IMG/VR virus record: IMGVR_UViG_3300020183_000077
Location: 1 to 62,070 of that record
Strand: one strand, 5' to 3'
DNA length: 62,070 nt
Source: a virus
The translations under genes and the position numbers were made by a program. Position 1 is the first letter of the stretch. The number at the start of each line of letters is the position of its first letter. Under the pieces are notes generated by a model that saw only the letters and a program-made list of their open reading frames with translations, was not told the origin of the DNA and did not search any database. Shown here piece after piece: positions 26,409-36,100 of the stretch.

Positions 26409-28775
26409 ATGGCTGAGTATTTAAGTAATAGAGTAAAGAAGAAGTTTGGTACTGGTGTATCTACAACAAGATATGATTATTTGTCATTAGAGCAAGCAGA
26501 GCCAGACTTAGGAAATCCTTTAGTTGGTCCATCATCAATTGGAGCAAAACCATATCCAAATGGTGGTGCTTATATACTTGCATCTTTTGCACAGACAGAT
26601 AAATCTGACAGATACTGGGTTCCGCCATCTGCATTATCAGGTCTTGGACTTGGTATTATTCCTGGTGCATTTACAATTAGAGATGAGAATATTTTAGTTG
26701 GTGCAGCAAGTAGTTTTACAACTCTGAATTTTATTGGTCCAGGTGTTGCTGTTGATTTTGTTAGTGGTGATCCATCAGAACAAACTGGAGTTGCAACAGT
26801 AAGAATAACCTCTCCTGCAGCAGGCACTTTAAAAAACATTCAATATTATGGAGCAGATGGACAATTAGCAGGTTCTTCTAACTTTGTATTCGATTATTCT
26901 ACAAATAGAGTCGGAATTGGATCAACTCTTCCTGGTGTTGCATTAGATATTGGGCAAGGTGCAATTAAGGGTACTGGTATCTCAACCTTAACAACTCTAT
27001 TCTCAAACTCAGTAACTTCAAATACACTCTTAATTAATGGTACAGCATCGTTTAGTACGATATCGATTGGAAGTACCGAAGTAATTAGTTCTTCCAGACA
27101 ACTAAAAAATATTGCTTCTCTTGATGCAACTACAACTGCAACTATTGAGGCAGCGATTGTAAATGCACCAAATGCATTTACTGATTTAAGTGTTATTGGT
27201 GTATCGACCTTTAATGGTTTAGTAGTTGCAAATGGTGGACTTCAAATTGGTGGAGGGTCTAGTTTAGCAAGTCTTTCTGTAAGTGGTATTTCTACATTTG
27301 GGTATATCCAGGCAACAGGGATTAATGTTAGTGGTGTTACAACGACAAGTTCATTGTCTGCAGCAAATGCAAATATTTCTGGAATTGCGACAATTGGAAT
27401 TGCAACAGTAGGTACAATATATGCGACCAACTCACAAATTACTTCCATAAAAGGTGCAGATGCAGCTATTACTGGAATAACGACAACAAATGATTTAAAA
27501 GCAAAGTATGCTAATGTTTCTACTGCTGGTACAATAGCAAACTTCTTCGCAACAAATGCTACAGTATCTGGTTTGACTTCTACTGGAAGTGTTTATACAA
27601 ATACAGTAACAACAACTTCAAATGTTTCTATTGGTGGTAGTTTAACTGTAGATACAAACACACTAATAGTAGATTCTGTAGCAAATGGAGTTGGTTTAGG
27701 CACAACTCCAGGACATAGACTTCATGTTCAGGGTGATTTTAGAGTTAGTGATTTAGTTTATGTAAGTAATGGAAGAGGAATTACTGGACAAGTTTTAATT
27801 TCACAAGGTCCGAATCCTCCAGTCTGGGGAGCACCAGATGCAGTTACTGTTGGTGCTGCACAATCTATTTACTTAACAAATATCAATACAAATTCTACTC
27901 ACTTTTTAACTTTTTCGGAAGCAAGTTCCGAAGTTGGTTATCTGAATGTAGACACTAATGGATTGGTTTATAATCCATCCACAAATAGATTGGGAATTGG
28001 AAGTACATCTCCATCGTTTAATGTTGACGTTTTGGGAGATGTAAATTTTACAGGAACTTTATATCAAAATGGTGAATTATATGTTGCATCAAGATGGGCA
28101 ATTAATGAATCAAATAGCAATATTTGGAGACTCTATGGAAATGTAGGTGTTGGAACTAGTGCATTAAATCACAAATTTACTGTAAAAGGAAATACATTAT
28201 TAGACGGAATTACTTTTATTAATGACGGATATCTGAAAGTTGGTGTCATAACTGCTTCAAATATTAATGTAGGAACTGCTGGCACAATAGTTTCTGTTTC
28301 GGAGACAACTAGAAGAGTTGGTTTAGGAACAACAGCACCACGTTCTACTTTAGAAGTTGTTGGTGAAGGAAGAATAAATGGTGTAACCCATTTTGAAGGA
28401 TCCATAACTGAAAAAATAACTAATACATTTAGTACTAATATTCCTTCAACAGATGGTGTAATGACCATTGACGCAGGTGCAGGAACAGTTGTCGTTGGTA
28501 TTTTAACAGAAACAGTTTCTACTTGGGCATTTACTGGTGTCAATACGGAAGCAGCAAAAGCAACAACGGTCACTTTAATTATTGATTCAAACTCACTTTT
28601 GGGTTATGGTGAGACATGCACAGTAAATGGAACAAATATTACAGGTGGAGTTAGATGGGGTGGTGGTATTGCACCATTACCAACAAACAATGAAGATATT
28701 TTGAGTTTTACTATTGCAACTGACTCTACTGGAACCATTCGTGTTTATGGTTCTTCTGCACTCAACTTTAGTTAA
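26409..28775 (+). CDS. repeat-built tail-fibre protein (788 aa)
   Basis: N-terminal 140 residues form a possible attachment domain (SNRVKKKFGTGVSTTRYDYL, then SDRYWVPPSAL). After that follow many short repeats of the type GVSTFNGLVVANG and GIATIGIATVG, i.e. a long fibrous shaft, with a stretch VISSSRQLKNIASLDATTT that is nearly the same as one in the 1120-aa fibre. Three NRLGIGSTSPSFNVDVLG-type segments resemble repeats in other tail fibres. C terminus is a small beta domain. Confidence 0.75.
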   Translation: MAEYLSNRVKKKFGTGVSTTRYDYLSLEQAEPDLGNPLVGPSSIGAKPYPNGGAYILASFAQTDKSDRYWVPPSALSGLGLGIIPGAFTIRDENILVGAASSFTTLNFIGPGVAVDFVSGDPSEQTGVATVRITSPAAGTLKNIQYYGADGQLAGSSNFVFDYSTNRVGIGSTLPGVALDIGQGAIKGTGISTLTTLFSNSVTSNTLLINGTASFSTISIGSTEVISSSRQLKNIASLDATTTATIEAAIVNAPNAFTDLSVIGVSTFNGLVVANGGLQIGGGSSLASLSVSGISTFGYIQATGINVSGVTTTSSLSAANANISGIATIGIATVGTIYATNSQITSIKGADAAITGITTTNDLKAKYANVSTAGTIANFFATNATVSGLTSTGSVYTNTVTTTSNVSIGGSLTVDTNTLIVDSVANGVGLGTTPGHRLHVQGDFRVSDLVYVSNGRGITGQVLISQGPNPPVWGAPDAVTVGAAQSIYLTNINTNSTHFLTFSEASSEVGYLNVDTNGLVYNPSTNRLGIGSTSPSFNVDVLGDVNFTGTLYQNGELYVASRWAINESNSNIWRLYGNVGVGTSALNHKFTVKGNTLLDGITFINDGYLKVGVITASNINVGTAGTIVSVSETTRRVGLGTTAPRSTLEVVGEGRINGVTHFEGSITEKITNTFSTNIPSTDGVMTIDAGAGTVVVGILTETVSTWAFTGVNTEAAKATTVTLIIDSNSLLGYGETCTVNGTNITGGVRWGGGIAPLPTNNEDILSFTIATDSTGTIRVYGSSALNFS

Positions 28776-28790
28776 TATTTTTTATAAACT

Positions 28791-29360
28791 ATGCCTAATT
28801 CATTTGGTGTTGCAAAAGCATTTCGTTCTGGTGAATTTCGTGACCCAGGTGTTAAATATGGTAATTTTTTCGTTTTTAACTACTTGGTCACAGCTGGTGC
28901 TGACTTAGATATTAGAGCATCACTCTTAGATCCATCTGGAACATCTGCAGTTCTTGGATGGGGTAGAGACGACGTAATAAGTAAAAATGGAATTACATTT
29001 GCCTACTGGGGAGGAGATAATACAGGAGTTGGTATAGAATCAATCTATATTGATAGAGCAAAATTTTTACAAGCATTCCCCACAGCAACTTCTTTTACTT
29101 TAGATTTAAGGTGTTTTTGGAATGCTATTATTGGAAATGAAGTTATTCTTAGTATGGATGCATATCAGGGTGGAGTAATGGTCTTGAATAACACAACACA
29201 TACTTTCAGCAATCCAACTGCTACTAATAGTTTTCCTTCATCAAAATCCATCAGAAGAACTATTGAGTTTCAATCATCAAACGTTGAGACGGATGGACAA
29301 AGACACTCAAGAGTAATCGTTGATTTTACCACAGAAACCATTACCTACTTTGCCAATTGA
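28791..29360 (+). CDS. fibre-associated virion protein (189 aa)
   Basis: Beta-rich protein (GNFFVFNYLVTAGADLDIRA, FTLDLRCFWNAIIGNEVIL) with YQGGVMVLNNTTHTF near the C terminus. It closes the fibre operon, and a hairpin-plus-promoter element follows directly. No family recognised. Confidence 0.65.
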   Translation: MPNSFGVAKAFRSGEFRDPGVKYGNFFVFNYLVTAGADLDIRASLLDPSGTSAVLGWGRDDVISKNGITFAYWGGDNTGVGIESIYIDRAKFLQAFPTATSFTLDLRCFWNAIIGNEVILSMDAYQGGVMVLNNTTHTFSNPTATNSFPSSKSIRRTIEFQSSNVETDGQRHSRVIVDFTTETITYFAN

Positions 29361-29396
29361 TGAACTGTCCATGAACATTTGACAGGCAATTGGTTT
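29353..29396 (+). terminator. probable terminator overlapping the next promoter
   Basis: CCAATTG (29353-29359) pairs with CAATTGG (29387-29393), with an inner CTGTC (29365-29369) / GACAG (29381-29385), followed by TTT. The 3' arm contains the -35 of the following promoter. Confidence 0.5.
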
Positions 29397-29407
29397 AGTG
29401 CTATAAT
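29379..29407 (+). promoter_or_regulatory. consensus sigma-70 promoter
   Basis: TTGACA (29379-29384), 17-base spacer, TATAAT (29402-29407) with extended GTGC before it: a perfect consensus. Drives the three small genes starting at 29434. Confidence 0.85.
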
Positions 29408-29433
29408 GAGTATGGAATAGGACACTAAATTTA

Positions 29434-29613
29434 ATGATTATCTCTAGAGATGTTTTGAACGACCTGAGGGGAATGCAAGAAGACATGGCAGAGCATTTTA
29501 CTGATGAAAATTTTCCAATTAGTGGAGAGACTTATTGGACTTGCGTTCAGTGTCTTGCTGAAGCAAAACTTGCTGAATTGAGAGGAGAACTTGTTTATGA
29601 TAAAGAAAATTGA
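29434..29613 (+). CDS. small hypothetical protein (59 aa)
   Basis: First gene after the consensus promoter. Helical, acidic (DVLNDLRGMQEDMAEHFTDE), with C-x2-C in WTCVQCLAE, which may bind metal only if it dimerises. Overlaps the next gene by 17 bases. Possible early host-interaction protein by promoter type; function unknown. Confidence 0.6.
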   Translation: MIISRDVLNDLRGMQEDMAEHFTDENFPISGETYWTCVQCLAEAKLAELRGELVYDKEN

Positions 29614-29803
29614 TTACTGCCAATTAAAAGACATTATTGTGAAAACAACTCCAGAAAACGTTAAAGAAGCAAACGAGGGATTATTCAATTGCACAATGAC
29701 TTTGCCTGCTGCTGCTAAGCATTGTGGAATGACCAAAAAAGAAATGAAACTTACTTTCTTTGAATATTTAAAATATCATCCACCAACCTACAGCAATTTT
29801 TAA
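29597..29803 (+). CDS. small hypothetical protein (68 aa)
   Basis: Second gene of the short early operon. MIKKIDYCQLKDIIVKTTPE then AAAKHCGMTKKEMKLTFFEY, which looks like a compact helical domain resembling a helix-turn-helix (LPAAAKHCGMTKKEMKLTF). ATG 29597 preferred over the upstream TTG 29591. Possible DNA-binding protein; low certainty. Confidence 0.6.
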   Translation: MIKKIDYCQLKDIIVKTTPENVKEANEGLFNCTMTLPAAAKHCGMTKKEMKLTFFEYLKYHPPTYSNF

Positions 29804-29810
29804 ATAAATA
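29803..29810 (+). promoter_or_regulatory. putative late promoter
   Basis: AATAAATA followed by CATTGTAGT (29811-29819), a combination also seen at 39280 and 55904; 20 bases before ATG 29830. Confidence 0.45.
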
Positions 29811-29829
29811 CATTGTAGTGGGATGTATA

Positions 29830-30093
29830 ATGAAATACAAAATCTCGTCAAACTATTGTTACCATGATGGTATAATAGTTGATATGTATTTTATAAATGG
29901 AATCCCATTTACGTTTGATTACATTCCAACATTAATGCAAGAAGACCCTTATATTCAAGTAGAAGCAGAAGGAAATCTTGATTATACTTCAGAGGATTTA
30001 TATATGTGGTCAAACTATCTGATTATGGAAGAATGTCATCCTCTAATGTTTGAATTGGATTTAGAAAATCCAGAGGAATTACCTTGTGATTGA
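29830..30093 (+). CDS. small acidic hypothetical protein (87 aa)
   Basis: Tyr- and Asp/Glu-rich protein (DGIIVDMYFINGIPFTFDYI, then PLMFELDLENPEELPCD). ATG 29830 chosen over GTG 29818 because the latter lies only 8 bases after the late box. No family recognised. Confidence 0.6.
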   Translation: MKYKISSNYCYHDGIIVDMYFINGIPFTFDYIPTLMQEDPYIQVEAEGNLDYTSEDLYMWSNYLIMEECHPLMFELDLENPEELPCD

Positions 30094-30124
30094 CAAGCAT
30101 AGTGCATTTTTGATAGCTAAATAA
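30090..30124 (+). promoter_or_regulatory. promoter region of the 2558-aa fibre gene
   Basis: TTGACA (30090-30095) and TAGCTA (30114-30119) form a weak sigma-70 match; CTAAATAA (30117-30124) is a late-like box, followed by a CTGTAGTTA element before ATG 30153. Confidence 0.4.
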
Positions 30125-30152
30125 CTTAAGATTAAGTTACTGTAGTTATAAA

Positions 30153-33100
30153 ATGCCTCTTTCAAGGTTAGAGAATTTTCTCAAGAATGCTGAAGGTAAT
30201 ATCCTTTATGTAAATCCATCTGATTTTGATGCTACTGATAGTTTTGAGAATCAAGGTAACTCCTTGTCAAGACCATTCAAGACTATTCAAAGGGCATTAA
30301 TAGAAGCAGCAAGATTTTCATACCAACAAGGAAAAAATAACGATAGAATTGATAGAACAACAATTCTTGTTTATCCAGGAACTCACTATATTGATAATAG
30401 ACCTGGATATTCAATTGAAGAAATTAATGGAACTGCTGTTTACAAGAGGAGAACTGGTGTATCTACTTGGGAAGGAATAACGTTAGACCAATTTGGTTTA
30501 ACAACAAATTATGATATTTTAGATCCAAGTAATGACCTTTACAAGTATAACTCAGTACTTGGTGGTGTAATTCTTCCTCGTGGTACTTCCATTATTGGAT
30601 TGGACCTCAGAAAAACAAAGATTCGTCCTCTGTTTGTTCCAAATCCAAAGGATGACAATGTAGATAATGCAAGTATTTTTAATGTTACTGGTACTTGTTA
30701 CTTCACTGCATTCAGTATTTTTGATGCAGACCCAACAAAAACAGTATTCTTAGATTATAGTGAATCAAAAGTAGTTCCTAATTTTTCTCACCACAAATTA
30801 GTATCATTTGCTTACGCTGATGGTGTCAATAAAGTAAAACTAGGGAACTATCAGACTTATATCACTGACCTTGATATGTATTATTACAAGGTCGCAAAGG
30901 CATATGGAGATATAACTGGTAGAGGACTAGTAGATTTCCCAGTAGGAAAAGATTTTGAACCCTCTATTGACGAATTTAGAATTGTTGGTTCTTTAGATCC
31001 AAATCCTCTTGGAATCTCTAGTATTCGTGCTGGAAATGGTGATGGAACTGGAAATCTAAACTTAATTACGGTAACTACCTCTAATAAGCAGTCTGGAGAT
31101 ATAACACCGCACAACTTATTTGTTGATAGTCCATTCCTAATTAATGGTGTCACAATTGACTCAGAATCTTATAATGGTTCATTTACTGTAAAAGAAATTG
31201 TTGGAATCAATACCTTTACATTTACAACCAATTCTGCTCCAACAGAATACTTACCTAATTTAAATAATATTGATACTGCATCACTTACTATTGGATCAGA
31301 TACGGTAAGCTCTGCATCACCATATATCTTTAACTGTTCACTGCGTTCTGTTTATGGGATGTGTGGACTTTATGCAGATGGTAATAAAGCAACAGGATTT
31401 AAATCAATTGTTGTTGCACAATATACTGGTGTATCTCTACAAAAAGATAATAATGCATTTATTCTTTATGATAATGGTATTTTCTATGATGAAAATACTC
31501 TTCCAGCAAATAGTCTAGAAAAACCATTACATACAAATTCCAGAGCAATATTTAGACCTTCTTATGAAAACTTCCACATAAGAGCTTCAAATAACGCATT
31601 CATTCAAGCAGTTTCTGTATTTGCTATTGGTTTCTCAAGGCATTTCCTAACAGAGTCTGGTGCTGACATGTCAATCACCAACTCCAACTCAAACTTTGGT
31701 AATACTTCATTAGAATCTGTTGGATTTAAACCAGAATCTTTTGATAGAGATGATACTGGTTATATCACTCACATTATACCACCAAGGGAAGTAGTAGTAG
31801 AAGAGAATGAAGTTACTTGGTTATCTTTAGATGCATTAAAAATAATCAATTCTGTAAGTCCTGATAGACTATACATCTATGGTGCAAATAACTCTGAAAT
31901 AGTTCCAGCATTCCAAGTAGATGGTTATAGGATTGGAGCAAGAGATGATGATAAATTATATTTAACTATCACAATAGGAACCGCACAGACTACTTATAGT
32001 AGTCCAATATTAATGCCAGTTTCTGGTGGAACTGGATTAATTTCTAAAAAAGAATATAAGGTAACTAGAATTAATGGGCAAAACAATATTGTTAATAACA
32101 TATTGTCATTTACCACTAACCACCAGTTAATCAATGGTGAAAAAATTAGAATCTTTAGTGACACTGGACAAACACCAGATGGGATTGAAAATGAGGGAAT
32201 TTACTATGTAATTGCAACTGGTGTTGGTGCAAATCAAATAAAACTAGCACAATCACTTAATGATGCAATTGCAAATGTCCCAATTCTTGGACTATCAAAC
32301 ACTGGTGGTATTCTAAGAATAGTCAGTAGAGTTTCAGATAAACTTCCAGGAGAAATTGCTCATCCAATTCAGTTTGATTCTACAGAAACCAACTGGTATG
32401 TTACTGGTTCAACATTAGTAGGTCAAAATCAAATTTATTCTGCAATCGTTGGAATTGGAACTTCTGTTATTGGTACTGAGACATCATCTACTTTTATCAA
32501 GAGAAAACTAGATAATCGTTCCATTGATGACAAAATCTATAAGCTTCGTTATGTAATTCCAAAAGAATATGAAAATGCAAAGCAACCAGAAGCAGGTTAT
32601 GTAATCCAAGAGTCAAAGACTGTTGGTGTAAGTAGTCTTTCATATACTAATGATACTTTATTAAGTACAAAAGATTTGAGAAATGAGAAGGTCATCTCAA
32701 ATGCTTCTGCTGGTTCAATCATTAATAATAATCAAATAATCACAATAACTTCTGAACTTCCACATGGACTCTCTGCTGGAGATTCGGTAAAGATTCAGAA
32801 AGTACGTAGTACAAATAATTCAAATGCAACTGGAATTGTATCAACTTACAACGGTGTTTATGCAGTTGATTCTGTATTAAATTCTAAGCAATTCCAATAC
32901 ACAATTAGTGGTGTTTCCACTAATCCTGGAACATTTAACAATGATATAAATTCAAGGAATACTAGACAACAAAGAGAAGCACTCCCAGTATTCTCAAGAG
33001 ATTCTTACAAAAATACCTTCTTCATCTATCGTGTATCTCAAGTAAAGAAACACATTCCTGGTGCGGATGGTCAGGATGGAATTTATCATCTAATTTGTCT

Positions 33101-36100
33101 AAGTTCAAACGTTGCTCCATCAAGTAATGTAGGTTTTAATCTTGACAAAAAACAATTCAATCAAGATGTAAAAAATCTTTATCCACAATTAGATAGAGAT
33201 AACTTTGACACAAACCCCAAGGCAACAGTAAGTTATGCTGACGTGAGAGTACTAGGAAAAATTATTACTAGTGATAAGAGACATTCAATCACAAGAGAAG
33301 CAGTAAATTTCTTTGCTAAAAATGCTAAAATTGGTTATGGATTAACAGCAGTTACTCTAAGTGGAGTTGGAAATACTACTATAACTGTCAACACTGATGT
33401 CCAGCACAACTTAAATTCGATTAAGAGTTTTACTTTCACTCCTGGATCTGGATATCCAGCGTCTCAGACATTATATTCCAAACAACTTTTCCCAATTATT
33501 TCAAGTGGAGAAGGTGCTACAGTCAAAGTAACTACTGACCCATCTGGAAAAATTTCCAATGTTGAATTATTGGATGCTGGATCTGCTTATAGTGTAAATG
33601 ATACTTTAAGTATTTCAGGAGGAGGAACAGCAAGTGTAGTAACAGTTACTGGAATCAATAATAACAATAATACTGTTATTGAATTGAATGGATTCTCATC
33701 TGAAAATCTTAATAACGTATTTAAGATACAAACAATTCCAGATGCAAACTCTTTTGTACTTGCTGCTCCGACTGGTATTAGTACATACGAACCAAACACA
33801 ACTGGAGAATTGCCTTACGCACTTGTTTCTGGTGAAGCATGTGGAATCACTTCATCAGTTGTAAGTGACATAAGAACAGGAATTGTAACTTATACAACTT
33901 CTTCTGCTCATGGATTGCTACCTGGAAATAAGGTTAGAATTGTACAAACAGGTTCTTCTGTACTGAATGGAGAATTTGTTGTTCGTGAATCTGTAGGAAT
34001 TAATACATTTACCATAGTTGCTTATGGTTTAACACAAACAGCATATTCATCAACTGGTAGTGTATTAAAGAGAACATTATCACCAAATGCTAGAAATATT
34101 GGAAGAGGTGAAGAGAATCTCGGTTCTCGTGCTTCTACAATATACGATAAAATTACAGTATATACTGACCAAATTTTTGATGGAAGTAGCAATACAATTA
34201 GTTTTGCTGACCCATCATCTGTAAGGAGAGGAGATTACTATACAATTAATGCTGAAATAATCAGAATTGCAAGTGCTTCAAATCCATTTACTGTTCTGAG
34301 AGGACAATTTGGTACGTTTAAGAATACTTCACCAGTTGGATCTGCTGCAAGAAAGATAAAACTAGTCCCAGCAGAAGTTAGAAGACCCTCATTCATGAGA
34401 GCTTCTGGTCATACATTTGAATATCTAGGTTTCGGTCCTGGTAACTACTCTACTGGTATGCCACAGAAACAGAACAGAATTCTGTCCGAAGATGAAGTAT
34501 TAACATCTCAAGCAAAAGAACTAAGAGGTGGTTCAGTAGTTTACACTGGAATGAACGACCTTGGTGAATTTTTCTCTGGAAGTAAGAAACTGAGTTCTGC
34601 AACTGGAGAAGAGAGTGTAATTGAAGCACCAATCTTAACATATACTGGAGATGATTCTCAAGGTGAATCTGCAACAGTGTCGAGTGGTATTTTTGATGAA
34701 CTTCTTGTTCGTCAAAGACTTACTGTTGAGGGTGGTGAAAATAATAATCAAGCATCTCAGTTCTATGGTCCAGTAAACTTCACTCAAAAGGTAACTAACT
34801 TATCTGATTTTGGAATTGAGACAAAGAATTTATTACTCAAAGGAACAGCAGCACAATCTAAGTTGATTACAGTTGGAATTTCAACTCCAACATCATTGAC
34901 AATTCCTGCTCCACGTTCTGGTGACATCTCACTTCTTTCCAATCCATCAAGTTATATTGGGCATGTAAGAGTAAATAATGAATGGAGACCTTTTGGTTTA
35001 ATTAGCAGACAACCAGATACTTTAGATATCAGAACTGATAGATTACACGTTAATACTGTAGGAAATAGTTCATTCGATTTTGAAGTTCGTGGTGAATCAA
35101 AAGTACAAAACCTAATCGTTGATGGTCAAGTTGTTTTTACCCAACCACAAAGTTTGGGTAATGTAACATTCCAAAATGCAACTATTCAAAGAACAGCAAT
35201 ATTTACTGGATTGGGATTGGATCCAATTACTGGATTAACTTCGTCATATACACAAATACATTTGGCAGGTATTTCACTTCTAAATGATTTAGAAGTTACT
35301 GGAATATCTACATTTGCTAAAAGAGTAGACTTTAATAGTAATATTTTTGGTGTTGGTGCAAAGTTTGGAAATATTCGTATTGGTGTTCGTGATGATAATA
35401 CAATTGATACCGTTATTGGTGATTTAACAATTGATAGTGATTCTGGAACGACTAAAATTATTGATAATTTAGTTGTCAATGGAACATCTATTGAACTGAA
35501 TACTGGAAGTCAAGTTTCATATGGTGGTACTATAACATCAAGATTGAACAATTCAAGAACTTTTGATATAGGTATTGGTAATACTGATGGTGTTACTTTA
35601 ATTTCACTGCATGGTGATGATAGACTCTATCCAAGTGGTGGTCTAATTGCAAGAAAAAATGCAGACCAAAGTTCAGAGATTATTCATAGAGGTGTATCAA
35701 AGCTATCAATTAATGCATTAGATAGTGGAAGTGAAGTTTCTATTTTAACAGGAGCTACTGAGAGAGTTCTTGTTGGCACTTCTGGAACGGTAACAATTTT
35801 CCAAAACAACTCTGGAACTGAATTAAAAGGAAATCATCTTAAATTGACTCAAAATGGCACTGGTGATGTTGCTCTATCTTGGGATATTACAAACAATAAT
35901 GCAAACCGTCGTTGGTATGCAGGTATCGACGTAAGTGATAATTATTCATGGAAACTTGCAAACCCAGAAGCAACTCTTGCATATGGTTCAGAAAGTTTTG
36001 ATAATCCCTCAGAGACCAAATTAAAGATTTCTGGAAATGGTGATACTATCATTGCAGGAACATTAACACTTGGTGGAAATTCACTTGCAACACTAAGTCC

